DNA of 64,000 nt. Source: Winogradskyella sp. J14-2. Lineage in GTDB: Bacteria; Bacteroidota; Bacteroidia; Flavobacteriales; Flavobacteriaceae. The notes under the pieces are model-generated. The model saw only the letters and a list, made by a program, of their open reading frames with translations. It had not been told where the DNA came from and ran no database searches. A program made the position numbers and the translations under genes. The stretch is taken from contig NZ_CP019388.1 in assembly GCF_001971725.1 (NCBI RefSeq), positions 1,550,001 through 1,614,000 on the forward strand. Direction: 5' to 3'. Positions 1-6,615 of this stretch are shown one piece after another (the stretch's first letter is position 1; the number at the start of each line of letters is the position of its first letter).

Positions 1-218
1 ACTTCAATGTTTTTGAATTCATCTTTACGTAATTGTATTTCTTTTAATAAAGCGTTTACCAATTCATCTTTCTTTTTCATAGATGTTGAAAAATGAAAAT
101 CGCAGTAATAACAAGCCTGTTTACAAAATGGTATGTGGATGTAGATGCCTCCAGCCCCTTCTAACTTCCCCAAAGGGTAAGAAGGATAACTCAATCCTTT
201 TTTTGATTGTTTATCCAT
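1..218 (-). CDS. hemW: HemW-like radical SAM protein (5' part only)
   Basis: The reading frame runs off the left edge of the window, so only the first 72 codons are present. After residue 24 it reads GIYIHIPFCKQACYYCDF, the N-terminal signature of HemW (formerly HemN-like), with the CxxxCxxC cysteines that bind the radical-SAM 4Fe-4S cluster. HemW-family proteins are haem chaperones. Relatives normally begin only one or two residues before this signature. Here the only in-frame ATG is at 218, which adds about 23 residues that are encoded by a palindromic repeat (150-252). The start lies 5 nt after the ruvC stop, so the two are probably co-transcribed. Family call sure; exact start inferred. 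Confidence 0.85.
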   Translation of the reverse strand, partial: MDKQSKKGLSYPSYPLGKLEGAGGIYIHIPFCKQACYYCDFHFSTSMKKKDELVNALLKEIQLRKDEFKNIE

Positions 219-252
219 TAGATTTATTTTCCCCTTTGAGGATTAAGGGGCT
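150..252. repeat. Family A inverted repeat spanning the ruvC/hemW junction
   Basis: The left arm (about 151-177) reads AGCCCCTT, then CTAACTT, then CCCCAAAGGG. The reverse complement of the right arm (about 231-252) reads AGCCCCTTAATCCTCAAAGG followed by GG. The arms are therefore inverted copies of one unit around an AT-rich centre. The right arm encodes the last residues of RuvC and the left arm plus centre encode the first residues of HemW. A third related copy lies at the 3' end of rimM (23579-23609). Confidence 0.75.
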
Positions 253-802
253 TTTTAACCCTATCCTCATTCTGTTTTACAAAAGCTGCCCAGCCTGTAT
301 AACTTTTACCAATGGCTACGCGACCTTGGTTGTAAAAATGACAAACAGCCGCTGCCAAACCGTCTGTAGAATCTAAGTTTTTTGGTAGTTCTTTTAGATT
401 TAGGGTGCTTTGCAACATCTTTGCCACCTGTTCTTTACTGGCGTTACCATTACCTGTAATTGCCATTTTAATTTTCTTAGGCGAATATTCGGTAATAGGT
501 ACTTCACGAGATAATCCTGCTGCCATGGCAACACCTTGAGCACGACCAAGTTTTAGCATACTTTGAACGTTTTTACCAAAGAAAGGTGCTTCAATGGCTA
601 TTTCATCAGGATGATAGGTGTCGATGAGTTCTACAGTACGCTCAAATATGAGCTTAAGTTTTAAATAATGATCATCGTACTTTTTGAGCTGTAACTCATT
701 AAGTTGCATAAACTGCATCTGTTTCCCAACCACTTTAATAAGTCCAAAGCCCATAATAGTTGTTCCTGGATCTATTCCTAATATTATCTTTTCTTTACTC
801 AT
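224..802 (-). CDS. ruvC: RuvC, Holliday junction endonuclease
   Basis: RuvC is the endonuclease that cleaves Holliday junctions with RuvAB during recombination and repair. The 192-residue protein has the RNase H-like fold markers: GIDPGTT with catalytic Asp11, IAIEAPF with Glu71, and LDSTDG with Asp144 and Asp147. These match the four acidic residues of the E. coli enzyme. The natural end appears to be near DRVKK. The last eight or nine residues (KPLNPQRGK) are encoded by the right arm of the family A repeat, which also leads into the TAA. It precedes hemW by 5 nt on the same strand. Confidence 0.95.
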   Translation of the reverse strand: MSKEKIILGIDPGTTIMGFGLIKVVGKQMQFMQLNELQLKKYDDHYLKLKLIFERTVELIDTYHPDEIAIEAPFFGKNVQSMLKLGRAQGVAMAAGLSREVPITEYSPKKIKMAITGNGNASKEQVAKMLQSTLNLKELPKNLDSTDGLAAAVCHFYNQGRVAIGKSYTGWAAFVKQNEDRVKKPLNPQRGK

Positions 803-840
803 TTAGATACTCAAAGCCTTTAAATATATGGCTAAGATAA

Positions 841-1398
841 CTATTGTTTATCAGCTTTAGTAGTCTTTTCTGGTATAGCATATACTATAGGTAAAACATA
901 GGCTACTTTTACAACTTCACCTTGGTGCTCTCCTGGTATAAACCTAGGCAAAAGCTTAACGACTCGCTCTGCTTCCTTTTCGATTTCTGGGTGCGCACCG
1001 CGAGCTTCCAAATCTACTATATTACCTGAAGTATCAAACTTAAATCTAACTAAAATACGTTGCACGCTTGGTGTTAAACCTAGCGCTGCACCTAAACCCG
1101 TATTGAAATTTTTTTTGCTATGGTTCTGTATATATTCTACGGTACACTTTTTTAGTTTTGCTTTTGTCTTATAAGACTCACAGTCTAGGGGATAAGGCAC
1201 TTTGTCTACAACAGAAAATGGTATAAATTCTGATTCGTCGATTTCTAGAATTTCTACTTTTTCGGTAATTTCAACACTATCGGATTCTTTTTTTGTTTTC
1301 TTGTCTTGACCGTAGCTTAAACCTAATGTAAATGTTAGTACAATAAAAGTAAGCAGAGCATTCTTAATTTGTAATTTAATAATGGCTATTAAAGGCAT
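841..1398 (-). CDS. Secreted TonB C-terminal domain protein
   Basis: A 185-residue protein with an N-terminal hydrophobic segment ending near SYGQ, as expected for a signal peptide, then a charged linker and a C-terminal TonB-C module (about 65-175). The module shows an N-terminal FSVVDKVPYPLDC block, a paired cysteine at KKC, a KNFNT motif, and LLPRFIPGEHQGEVV near its end. The same module forms the C-terminus of the M56 protease at 6616-8583. Known family members contact outer-membrane transporters, but this one is not next to exbBD or a TonB-dependent receptor, so its partner is unknown. It is a single gene with its own 5' gap of about 80 nt. Confidence 0.75.
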   Translation of the reverse strand: MPLIAIIKLQIKNALLTFIVLTFTLGLSYGQDKKTKKESDSVEITEKVEILEIDESEFIPFSVVDKVPYPLDCESYKTKAKLKKCTVEYIQNHSKKNFNTGLGAALGLTPSVQRILVRFKFDTSGNIVDLEARGAHPEIEKEAERVVKLLPRFIPGEHQGEVVKVAYVLPIVYAIPEKTTKADKQ

Positions 1399-1479
1399 AG
1401 TACTAGTGTTTTAATTAATCGGCAATTTAAACATTAAAGGTACAATTACTGTTACTTTAATAATTGAGAAACCCCTTAT

Positions 1480-2121
1480 TTAATCGCAGTACTGGCAACC
1501 ACTTAATGACACCGCAATACCGAAAGTAACATTAAAAACACTACCATTGAATGCTCCTAAACCACTTAATGCAGGATCATAGTCATCTAAAGAGGTTACA
1601 CCATAAATATATGCCACATCTGTGTAGACAGACACTTTTTCGTTAATGGCATAGTGCAATTCTAAACCGCCTAAAAGGTTTAAAAAAGATTGCTTATTAT
1701 CACCTAAATTTCCAAGTGGTTTTGCAAAACTAAATCCTGGTCCTGCGTGTAGAATGGTTCTAAAACGTGGTGGAAAAAAACCTAAATGTTCTGTAGGGTC
1801 AAATACAAATTGTGCATTTACACGCGAGTAATTAATCTTAAATTCTGGTGATGCATCATCATTTCTAAAACGATTAAAGCCATAATCTAACTTTACACCA
1901 TAAGTGCGCTTAAACATGTGTTGCACACCAATATTTACCGTAGGAAAATTAACGGACTGCGCATATGTGCCATCTACAAAACCATCTCTTGTAGGGTAAT
2001 TAAAACCTACGGCAAAAAGTGCTTTCCACTTACTCGTTGCTTTGGTAAATTGTGCGTTTACCTGCATAGAAAGACATAAAATACCAACTAAAAAAAGGTA
2101 TTGTTTTAAATTTAGCTTCAT
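1480..2121 (-). CDS. Outer-membrane beta-barrel protein
   Basis: A 213-residue protein with a clear signal peptide (cleavage near VNAQ) followed by alternating strands rich in aromatic residues and glycine, as in OmpA-type eight-stranded barrels. Visible strand pairs include KWKALFAVGFNYP, VNIGVQHMF, YGVKLDYGFNRF, LLGGLELHY and NVTFGIAVSL. It ends with GCQYCD just after the last strand and has no peptidoglycan-binding OmpA domain, although many flavobacterial homologues carry one. It is divergent from the flippase-like gene at 2149, with only 27 nt between the starts, so the two promoters must overlap. The specific function is not known. Confidence 0.7.
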   Translation of the reverse strand: MKLNLKQYLFLVGILCLSMQVNAQFTKATSKWKALFAVGFNYPTRDGFVDGTYAQSVNFPTVNIGVQHMFKRTYGVKLDYGFNRFRNDDASPEFKINYSRVNAQFVFDPTEHLGFFPPRFRTILHAGPGFSFAKPLGNLGDNKQSFLNLLGGLELHYAINEKVSVYTDVAYIYGVTSLDDYDPALSGLGAFNGSVFNVTFGIAVSLSGCQYCD

Positions 2122-2148
2122 GTATGAGTTTTTGATTTAATTTGCAGC

Positions 2149-3117
2149 ATGTTTAGCAACTTATCTTACAAAACTAAGCAATTCTTCTTTGTGCTGATTA
2201 AGTTAAGCATCGTTGTAGGTGCATTTTATTTTATTTATTGTAAACTCACCGAAAATGGGCAACTTCAGCCTAGTGATTTTATAGCTTTTTTAAAAGAAAA
2301 CAACATATTTTCTGCAAAAAACATCGTTTTTTTAGTCATTTTAAGTGGTTTTAATTGGTTTTTTGAAATTTTGAAATGGAAAACTTTAGTTAAAACCATT
2401 AAAACAATTTCTTTTAAAGAAGCTCTAGAGCAAAGTCTTGGTGGTTTAACAGCATCGCTAATTACACCAAACAGAATTGGCGATTATGGTGCAAAAGCTG
2501 CCTACTTTACCAAAACCTATAGAAAACGTGTTTTACTACTTAATCTCTTGGGTAATATTGGGCAAATGACCATAACAACCATTTTTGGTGTTACAGGACT
2601 AGTAATTTTTATTAATCGCTATCAACTAGAATTTGATTATTATAAAGTCACAAGATTTGGTGCTTTAATTTTATTGATTTCTGTTTTTGCTATTTTCGGA
2701 ATAAAGCATAAATGCTTTAATATTAGAGGGTATTCTTTTAATCAAATTATAGATTATATTAAAAACATTACATTAAAAGTGCATGTAAGTAATATTATCT
2801 TATCACTATTACGATACATTATTTTTTCATTTCAATTTTATTATCTGTTAACAATTTTTGAAGTTAACCTTAGCTATTATGACAATATGGTTGTCATTAC
2901 AAGCACGTATTTATTAGCGTCTATAATACCAACAATTTCTATATTCGATGTTGTAATAAAAGGAAGTGTGGCTGTTTTTTTATTTACTCATATTGGTGTA
3001 GATGAGCTAACCATTTTATGCATTGTTTTAATTATGTGGATACTAAATTTTGCCATCCCAAGTGTGCTTGGCAGCTATTTTGTTTTAAATTTTAAACTCC
3101 CTAAAACCAAAGCATGA
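2149..3117 (+). CDS. Flippase-like integral membrane protein (lysylphosphatidylglycerol synthase TM family)
   Basis: A 322-residue protein made of roughly seven to eight hydrophobic segments, with the pattern of the UPF0104/AglD/MprF transmembrane family. Typical features are GGLTASLITPNRIGDYGAK near residue 105, and a later periplasmic and membrane block IIPTISIFDVVIKGSVAV. In known members this fold moves lipid-linked substrates or synthesises aminoacyl-phosphatidylglycerol. The catalytic soluble domain of MprF is absent, so a transport role is more likely. It overlaps the following glycosyltransferase by 4 nt (ATGA), which suggests translational coupling and a joint role in making or exporting a glycolipid or envelope polysaccharide. 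Confidence 0.75.
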   Translation: MFSNLSYKTKQFFFVLIKLSIVVGAFYFIYCKLTENGQLQPSDFIAFLKENNIFSAKNIVFLVILSGFNWFFEILKWKTLVKTIKTISFKEALEQSLGGLTASLITPNRIGDYGAKAAYFTKTYRKRVLLLNLLGNIGQMTITTIFGVTGLVIFINRYQLEFDYYKVTRFGALILLISVFAIFGIKHKCFNIRGYSFNQIIDYIKNITLKVHVSNIILSLLRYIIFSFQFYYLLTIFEVNLSYYDNMVVITSTYLLASIIPTISIFDVVIKGSVAVFLFTHIGVDELTILCIVLIMWILNFAIPSVLGSYFVLNFKLPKTKA

Positions 3118-4256
3118 TTTCTACAATACTCATAACAATTGTAATTGTCTATTTAATTTTTATAGTTGGCTTTATCTATGGTTTTGACAAGGTTGAAGAT
3201 TTTGAGCTTCAGGATTTAGAACCAAAAACGAAATTTTCTGTTGTAATTCCTTTTAAAGATGAGGCTGAAAATTTACGTGAACTACTGAACTCAATACATA
3301 GATTGAATTATCCAAAGTCAATGTTTGAAATTATTTTGGTTGATGATGATTCTAACGATGGTTCTGTGGAAGTGATTAATAATTTTCTTCACAAAAGACC
3401 TTTCGACTGCGCTCAAGGTGACATTAGAATTATTCAGAATATACGTGTTACTAATTCACCAAAAAAAGATGCAATTAGTTCTGCCATTGCTATTGCAAAA
3501 TACGATTGGATTATTACCACAGATGCAGATTGCGTCTTACCAAAATATTGGCTAGACACTTTTGATGAATGTATTCAAACTTACCAGCCTAATTGTATTG
3601 TTGCTCCGGTGACATATAATGATGGTGGTTCCTTTTTAAAGCGTTTTCAAATCCTTGATGTTTTAAGTTTACAAGGCGCTACTATTGGTGGCTTTGGACT
3701 TAAACTTCCGTTCCTTTGCAATGGTGCTAATTTTGCGTATAAAAAATCTACTTTTCAGTTGGTTAATGGTTTTTATAGAAACGATGATATAGCGAGTGGT
3801 GACGATATTTTTCTACTTGAAAAAATCAAAAAACTTCATCCTAAAAAAGTTTTTTACTTAAAATCTGACAAGGCTATTGTTACCACAAAACCTGTTTCAA
3901 ACCTCAGTACTTTAATTCAACAACGGTTACGCTGGGCTTCTAAAACCAGTCATAACCCTAATTGGTTTTCAAAGTTAGTTGGACTCATTATTTTTTTAGG
4001 AAATCTTGCTTGTATCTCTGTACTTCCGCTTTTGTTTTTTAGATTCATACCAACTAGAATTGCAATAGCCTTATTGATTATAAAATTCAGTATTGATTTT
4101 CTCTTATTATTTAAAACCTCACGTTTTTTTAAACAAGAAAGCGTCTTGTTTTCATATGTTTGGTCTTGCCTAATTTATCCTTTCTTTAGCATATACATTG
4201 TTTTACTATCGCTTTTTAAGCCATACAAATGGAAAGGTAGAACTTTTAAAAAGTGA
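3114..4256 (+). CDS. Membrane-bound family 2 glycosyltransferase
   Basis: A 380-residue enzyme with one N-terminal membrane helix, a GT-A catalytic domain and three C-terminal helices, the layout of processive GT2 enzymes. Visible motifs are SVVIPFKDEAENL, LVDDDSNDGS (nucleotide binding), TTDADC (the DxD metal site), ASGDDIFL and QQRLRWASK, a Q/RxxRW-type block. The acceptor cannot be read from sequence. The start overlaps the upstream flippase-like gene by 4 nt. An odd nine-residue stretch, RPFDCAQGD at residues 95-103, lies in a loop between the first two motifs and is encoded by a family B repeat (3396-3422). The stretch keeps the frame open. Confidence 0.85.
   Translation: MISTILITIVIVYLIFIVGFIYGFDKVEDFELQDLEPKTKFSVVIPFKDEAENLRELLNSIHRLNYPKSMFEIILVDDDSNDGSVEVINNFLHKRPFDCAQGDIRIIQNIRVTNSPKKDAISSAIAIAKYDWIITTDADCVLPKYWLDTFDECIQTYQPNCIVAPVTYNDGGSFLKRFQILDVLSLQGATIGGFGLKLPFLCNGANFAYKKSTFQLVNGFYRNDDIASGDDIFLLEKIKKLHPKKVFYLKSDKAIVTTKPVSNLSTLIQQRLRWASKTSHNPNWFSKLVGLIIFLGNLACISVLPLLFFRFIPTRIAIALLIIKFSIDFLLLFKTSRFFKQESVLFSYVWSCLIYPFFSIYIVLLSLFKPYKWKGRTFKK
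3396..3422 (+). repeat. Family B repeat captured in frame inside the glycosyltransferase
   Basis: The core TTTCGACTGCGCTCAAGG followed by TGACA matches the arms of the intergenic repeat at 14605-14629 (CTCGACTGCGCTCGATGTGA). It is read as RPFDCAQGD and is a multiple of three bases long in this reading. Confidence 0.75.
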
Positions 4257-4346
4257 CCTTTACTTAAGATATTTTTAATAGCTTTACTAACACCAACACT
4301 CATAATCAGTAGTTGGTCCACCACAAATCACTAAAAAACCTAACAA

Positions 4347-5210
4347 ATGAAAAAAATTATTATCCTCATACTGTTCTGTTTAGCTTTTCAAATAAATTAT
4401 AGCCAACAAACCTATACTGTTAATGGAGAATCTTTAGAACTTAAAACCGAAATTGAGGGCAAGCTCGATTTACTTTGGAATGTTATTGAGGGCAAATTCC
4501 GTTATTTTATTAAAACCGAAGATGGTAGTATTATTGAATTGAAGAATACCAAAGATGATAATAATGATTATCAAGAAGAATATAAATCTACACTTAGCAG
4601 CCTTACCAATGGTATGCCTACAGACAAGCTAAAGTTAACACTTTACAGCATTAAAAGTTATTTAGACAATTATAATGCTTCGGTAGATTCTAACTACACC
4701 TCAACTAGTACTGCACGTAAGGTACAACTGAGATTAGGTTTTTCTGGCGGCATTACCAATAATCCATTTGTGGGCAATCCTGACAACACTAAAACACCAA
4801 TGCTTGGTGCAGAACTAGAAATCTTTGAAGCAAATAGCTTACCAAGACATTCCGGATTTTTACAAGCTAGACACGCTTTTGAAAGTGATGATTTTCCTTA
4901 CAGTACTACAGAATTTTCGTTAGGATATCGTTACAGATTTATAAACAAAGAAACGTTTTCTATTTACGGACAAGTAAAATTAGCGACAGTCAATTTTTCG
5001 GATTTTACATTCTTAGATGAAAGTGATATGGAAGTAAACTCTTACGAAACTTCATTTGATATTCCATTTATTTTTGGTGTTGGCTCTGATATTAAAGTAG
5101 GTAACAATAGCTACATTACTATTATTTATGGCGAATTATTTGCGGCATTTTTAGATAATCAAGGTAATTTTTCTACAGATATTGCCATTGGTTACAAATT
5201 TAACTTATAG
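4347..5210 (+). CDS. Secreted protein with probable C-terminal beta-barrel
   Basis: I do not recognise this 287-residue protein. It has a signal peptide (MKKIIILILFCLAFQINYSQ), a polar N-terminal half (about 21-125) and, from about residue 127, alternating strands such as VQLRLGFSGGIT, TEFSLGYRYRF, FSIYGQVKLATVNF and TDIAIGYKFNL. The last strand ends in an aromatic-Asn-Leu, typical of an outer-membrane barrel terminus. It starts 90 nt after the glycosyltransferase and ends 2 nt before the BI-1 family gene, so it is probably in the same transcript as the latter. No function is proposed. Confidence 0.65.
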   Translation: MKKIIILILFCLAFQINYSQQTYTVNGESLELKTEIEGKLDLLWNVIEGKFRYFIKTEDGSIIELKNTKDDNNDYQEEYKSTLSSLTNGMPTDKLKLTLYSIKSYLDNYNASVDSNYTSTSTARKVQLRLGFSGGITNNPFVGNPDNTKTPMLGAELEIFEANSLPRHSGFLQARHAFESDDFPYSTTEFSLGYRYRFINKETFSIYGQVKLATVNFSDFTFLDESDMEVNSYETSFDIPFIFGVGSDIKVGNNSYITIIYGELFAAFLDNQGNFSTDIAIGYKFNL

Positions 5211-5212
5211 CA

Positions 5213-5950
5213 ATGCGTTTGAAGAATTTTAAAACCTCTAATCCTATTTTTAACGACTATTTTTGGGATGATGGCAAATCGTCTGCAAAAACCATGTCTG
5301 TTGCTGGTATTTTCTTTAAATCTATAATGGGTATTTTGGTTATTGCAGCCATTACAGCTTATTTATGGAAACTTAATGAAACTGGGACGCCAATGCGATG
5401 GTTTACTTTAGGTGGCATGCTAGGCGCTATTGTTTTGAGTATTTTAATTTCTGTACGACAAAACTGGGCACATATATTAGTGCCGCTTTACGTTATTGCC
5501 AAAGGCCTTTTTTTAGGTGGCTTTTCCTCTTATGCACACCGAAATTTTCCTGATTTACCATACCAGGCCATTGGTGTAACCATCATTACGTTTTTTATAA
5601 TGCTTTTGCTTTATCAATTTAGGATTATTGTAATCACCAAAAAAATCCGAAGCGTTATCATAACAGCCACTGTGAGCATTATGGTTGTATACCTCCTCTC
5701 TTTTATTTTAAGTTTTTTTGGTATAAAAACTTACATTTGGGGAACATCTTGGTTTGCGATTATTTTTAATATTCTGGCGGCTATAGCAGCATCTTTTGCA
5801 CTACTTTTAGATTTTGATTACATAGAACGCTACAAAAACAAAGCGCCAAAACACAAAGAATGGCTAGCAACTTGGGGACTTTTAGCAACGCTTATTTGGC
5901 TGTATGTAGAAGTATTACGATTGATGCAGAAATTGGCTATACGGTTTTAG
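5213..5950 (+). CDS. Bax inhibitor-1/YccA family membrane protein
   Basis: A 245-residue protein with seven predicted hydrophobic segments after a short cytoplasmic N-terminus containing NPIFNDYFW. The pattern FNILAAIAASFALLLDFDYIE near residue 190 and the final acidic membrane segment match the bacterial BI-1/YccA family, whose structurally known member is a pH-sensitive calcium leak channel. The role in Bacteroidota is not established. It follows the preceding gene by 2 nt. The transcript then runs into a repeat of the CGCAAAGACGCAAAG type at 5956-5982. Confidence 0.8.
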   Translation: MRLKNFKTSNPIFNDYFWDDGKSSAKTMSVAGIFFKSIMGILVIAAITAYLWKLNETGTPMRWFTLGGMLGAIVLSILISVRQNWAHILVPLYVIAKGLFLGGFSSYAHRNFPDLPYQAIGVTIITFFIMLLLYQFRIIVITKKIRSVIITATVSIMVVYLLSFILSFFGIKTYIWGTSWFAIIFNILAAIAASFALLLDFDYIERYKNKAPKHKEWLATWGLLATLIWLYVEVLRLMQKLAIRF

Positions 5951-5955
5951 TTTTC

Positions 5956-5982
5956 CTCGCTAAGGCGCAAAGACGCAAAGTT
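5956..5982. repeat. CGCAAAG-type intergenic repeat, copy 1
   Basis: The 27-nt segment beginning CTCGCTAAGG and ending GACGCAAAGTT matches 56602-56628, upstream of leuS, with three mismatches that I can count. This is a third dispersed repeat type in the window. Confidence 0.7.
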
Positions 5983-6020
5983 TTTTCTGTTTTCATCTAA
6001 TTGATTTACAACTGCCAACC

Positions 6021-6062
6021 ACTAACTACTAACTACTAACTACTAACTACTAACTACTAACA
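6021..6062. repeat. Heptamer tandem array (ACTAACT)n
   Basis: Six consecutive copies of the 7-nt unit ACTAACT fill the space between the convergent genes ending at 5950 and 6065. Degenerate copies of the same heptamer flank the four-helix-bundle gene at 27858-28208. Confidence 0.9.
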
Positions 6063-6064
6063 AA

Positions 6065-6547
6065 CTAATCTATCCTAACTATAACAGGCAATTCAAAAGC
6101 TGTTGTAACCTGTTGCCCTCTCTTTATAGCAGGAAATATTTTCGGTACACCTTTTAAACTTTGATGCAATAAACTATCTATATGAGGAATTTGATATTCG
6201 GTTTCTGGTTTTAAGGTAATATCTTCAATTTGTAAAAGTCCTTTGTTGTCAATGATTAATTTTAATCGAATGGTATCATAAACATCTTCTGCAACTATGA
6301 TGTTCTGACTTCCTAAATACTCATTAACGTTCTGTAATAAAGTATTCTGAAAACAAACCCTACTATCCTCTTTAGTTGTCATAGCCTCACAACTATCGAA
6401 AGTTGGATACGTGTCTACATCGTTCCAATTGAAGGTTTGTAATTCTTCTTCGAGCAAATCTTCTGAATTTACTTTTTGCTTCTCAAAGTAGTCGCAAGCG
6501 GTTAGCAGAAAAATTAATAAAAAACTAGCTAGTCGGTTCATTAGCAC
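6065..6547 (-). CDS. Lipoprotein with TonB-C-like fold
   Basis: A 160-residue protein with a lipobox (FLLIFLLTAC, Cys18), so it should be a lipid-anchored envelope protein. Its mature part resembles a diverged TonB C-terminal module: a DTYPTFDSCEAM block, paired cysteines, a strand-rich centre (DTIRLKLIIDNKGLLQIEDI) and a final FELPVIVRI strand. It lies just downstream of the M56 protease on the same strand (gap of 68 nt) and could be transcribed with it. It resembles the proteins at 841-1398 and 6616-8583, but less strongly than they resemble each other. The function is unknown. Confidence 0.6.
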   Translation of the reverse strand: MLMNRLASFLLIFLLTACDYFEKQKVNSEDLLEEELQTFNWNDVDTYPTFDSCEAMTTKEDSRVCFQNTLLQNVNEYLGSQNIIVAEDVYDTIRLKLIIDNKGLLQIEDITLKPETEYQIPHIDSLLHQSLKGVPKIFPAIKRGQQVTTAFELPVIVRID

Positions 6548-6615
6548 ATTTCTAATAGCGAAATGTACAATATTTTTGGGATTTATTCTGAATCTATTAC
6601 CAATGAGATTAAGAC

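Noticed and set aside
83..376. Forward open frame of 97 codons overlapping hemW and ruvC
   Set aside because: It is antisense to two well-supported genes and shows no protein-like features; it exists because the repeat has few stops.
6021..6062. Heptamer array as a CRISPR
   Set aside because: The unit is 7 nt with no spacers and no cas genes nearby; it is a simple tandem repeat.
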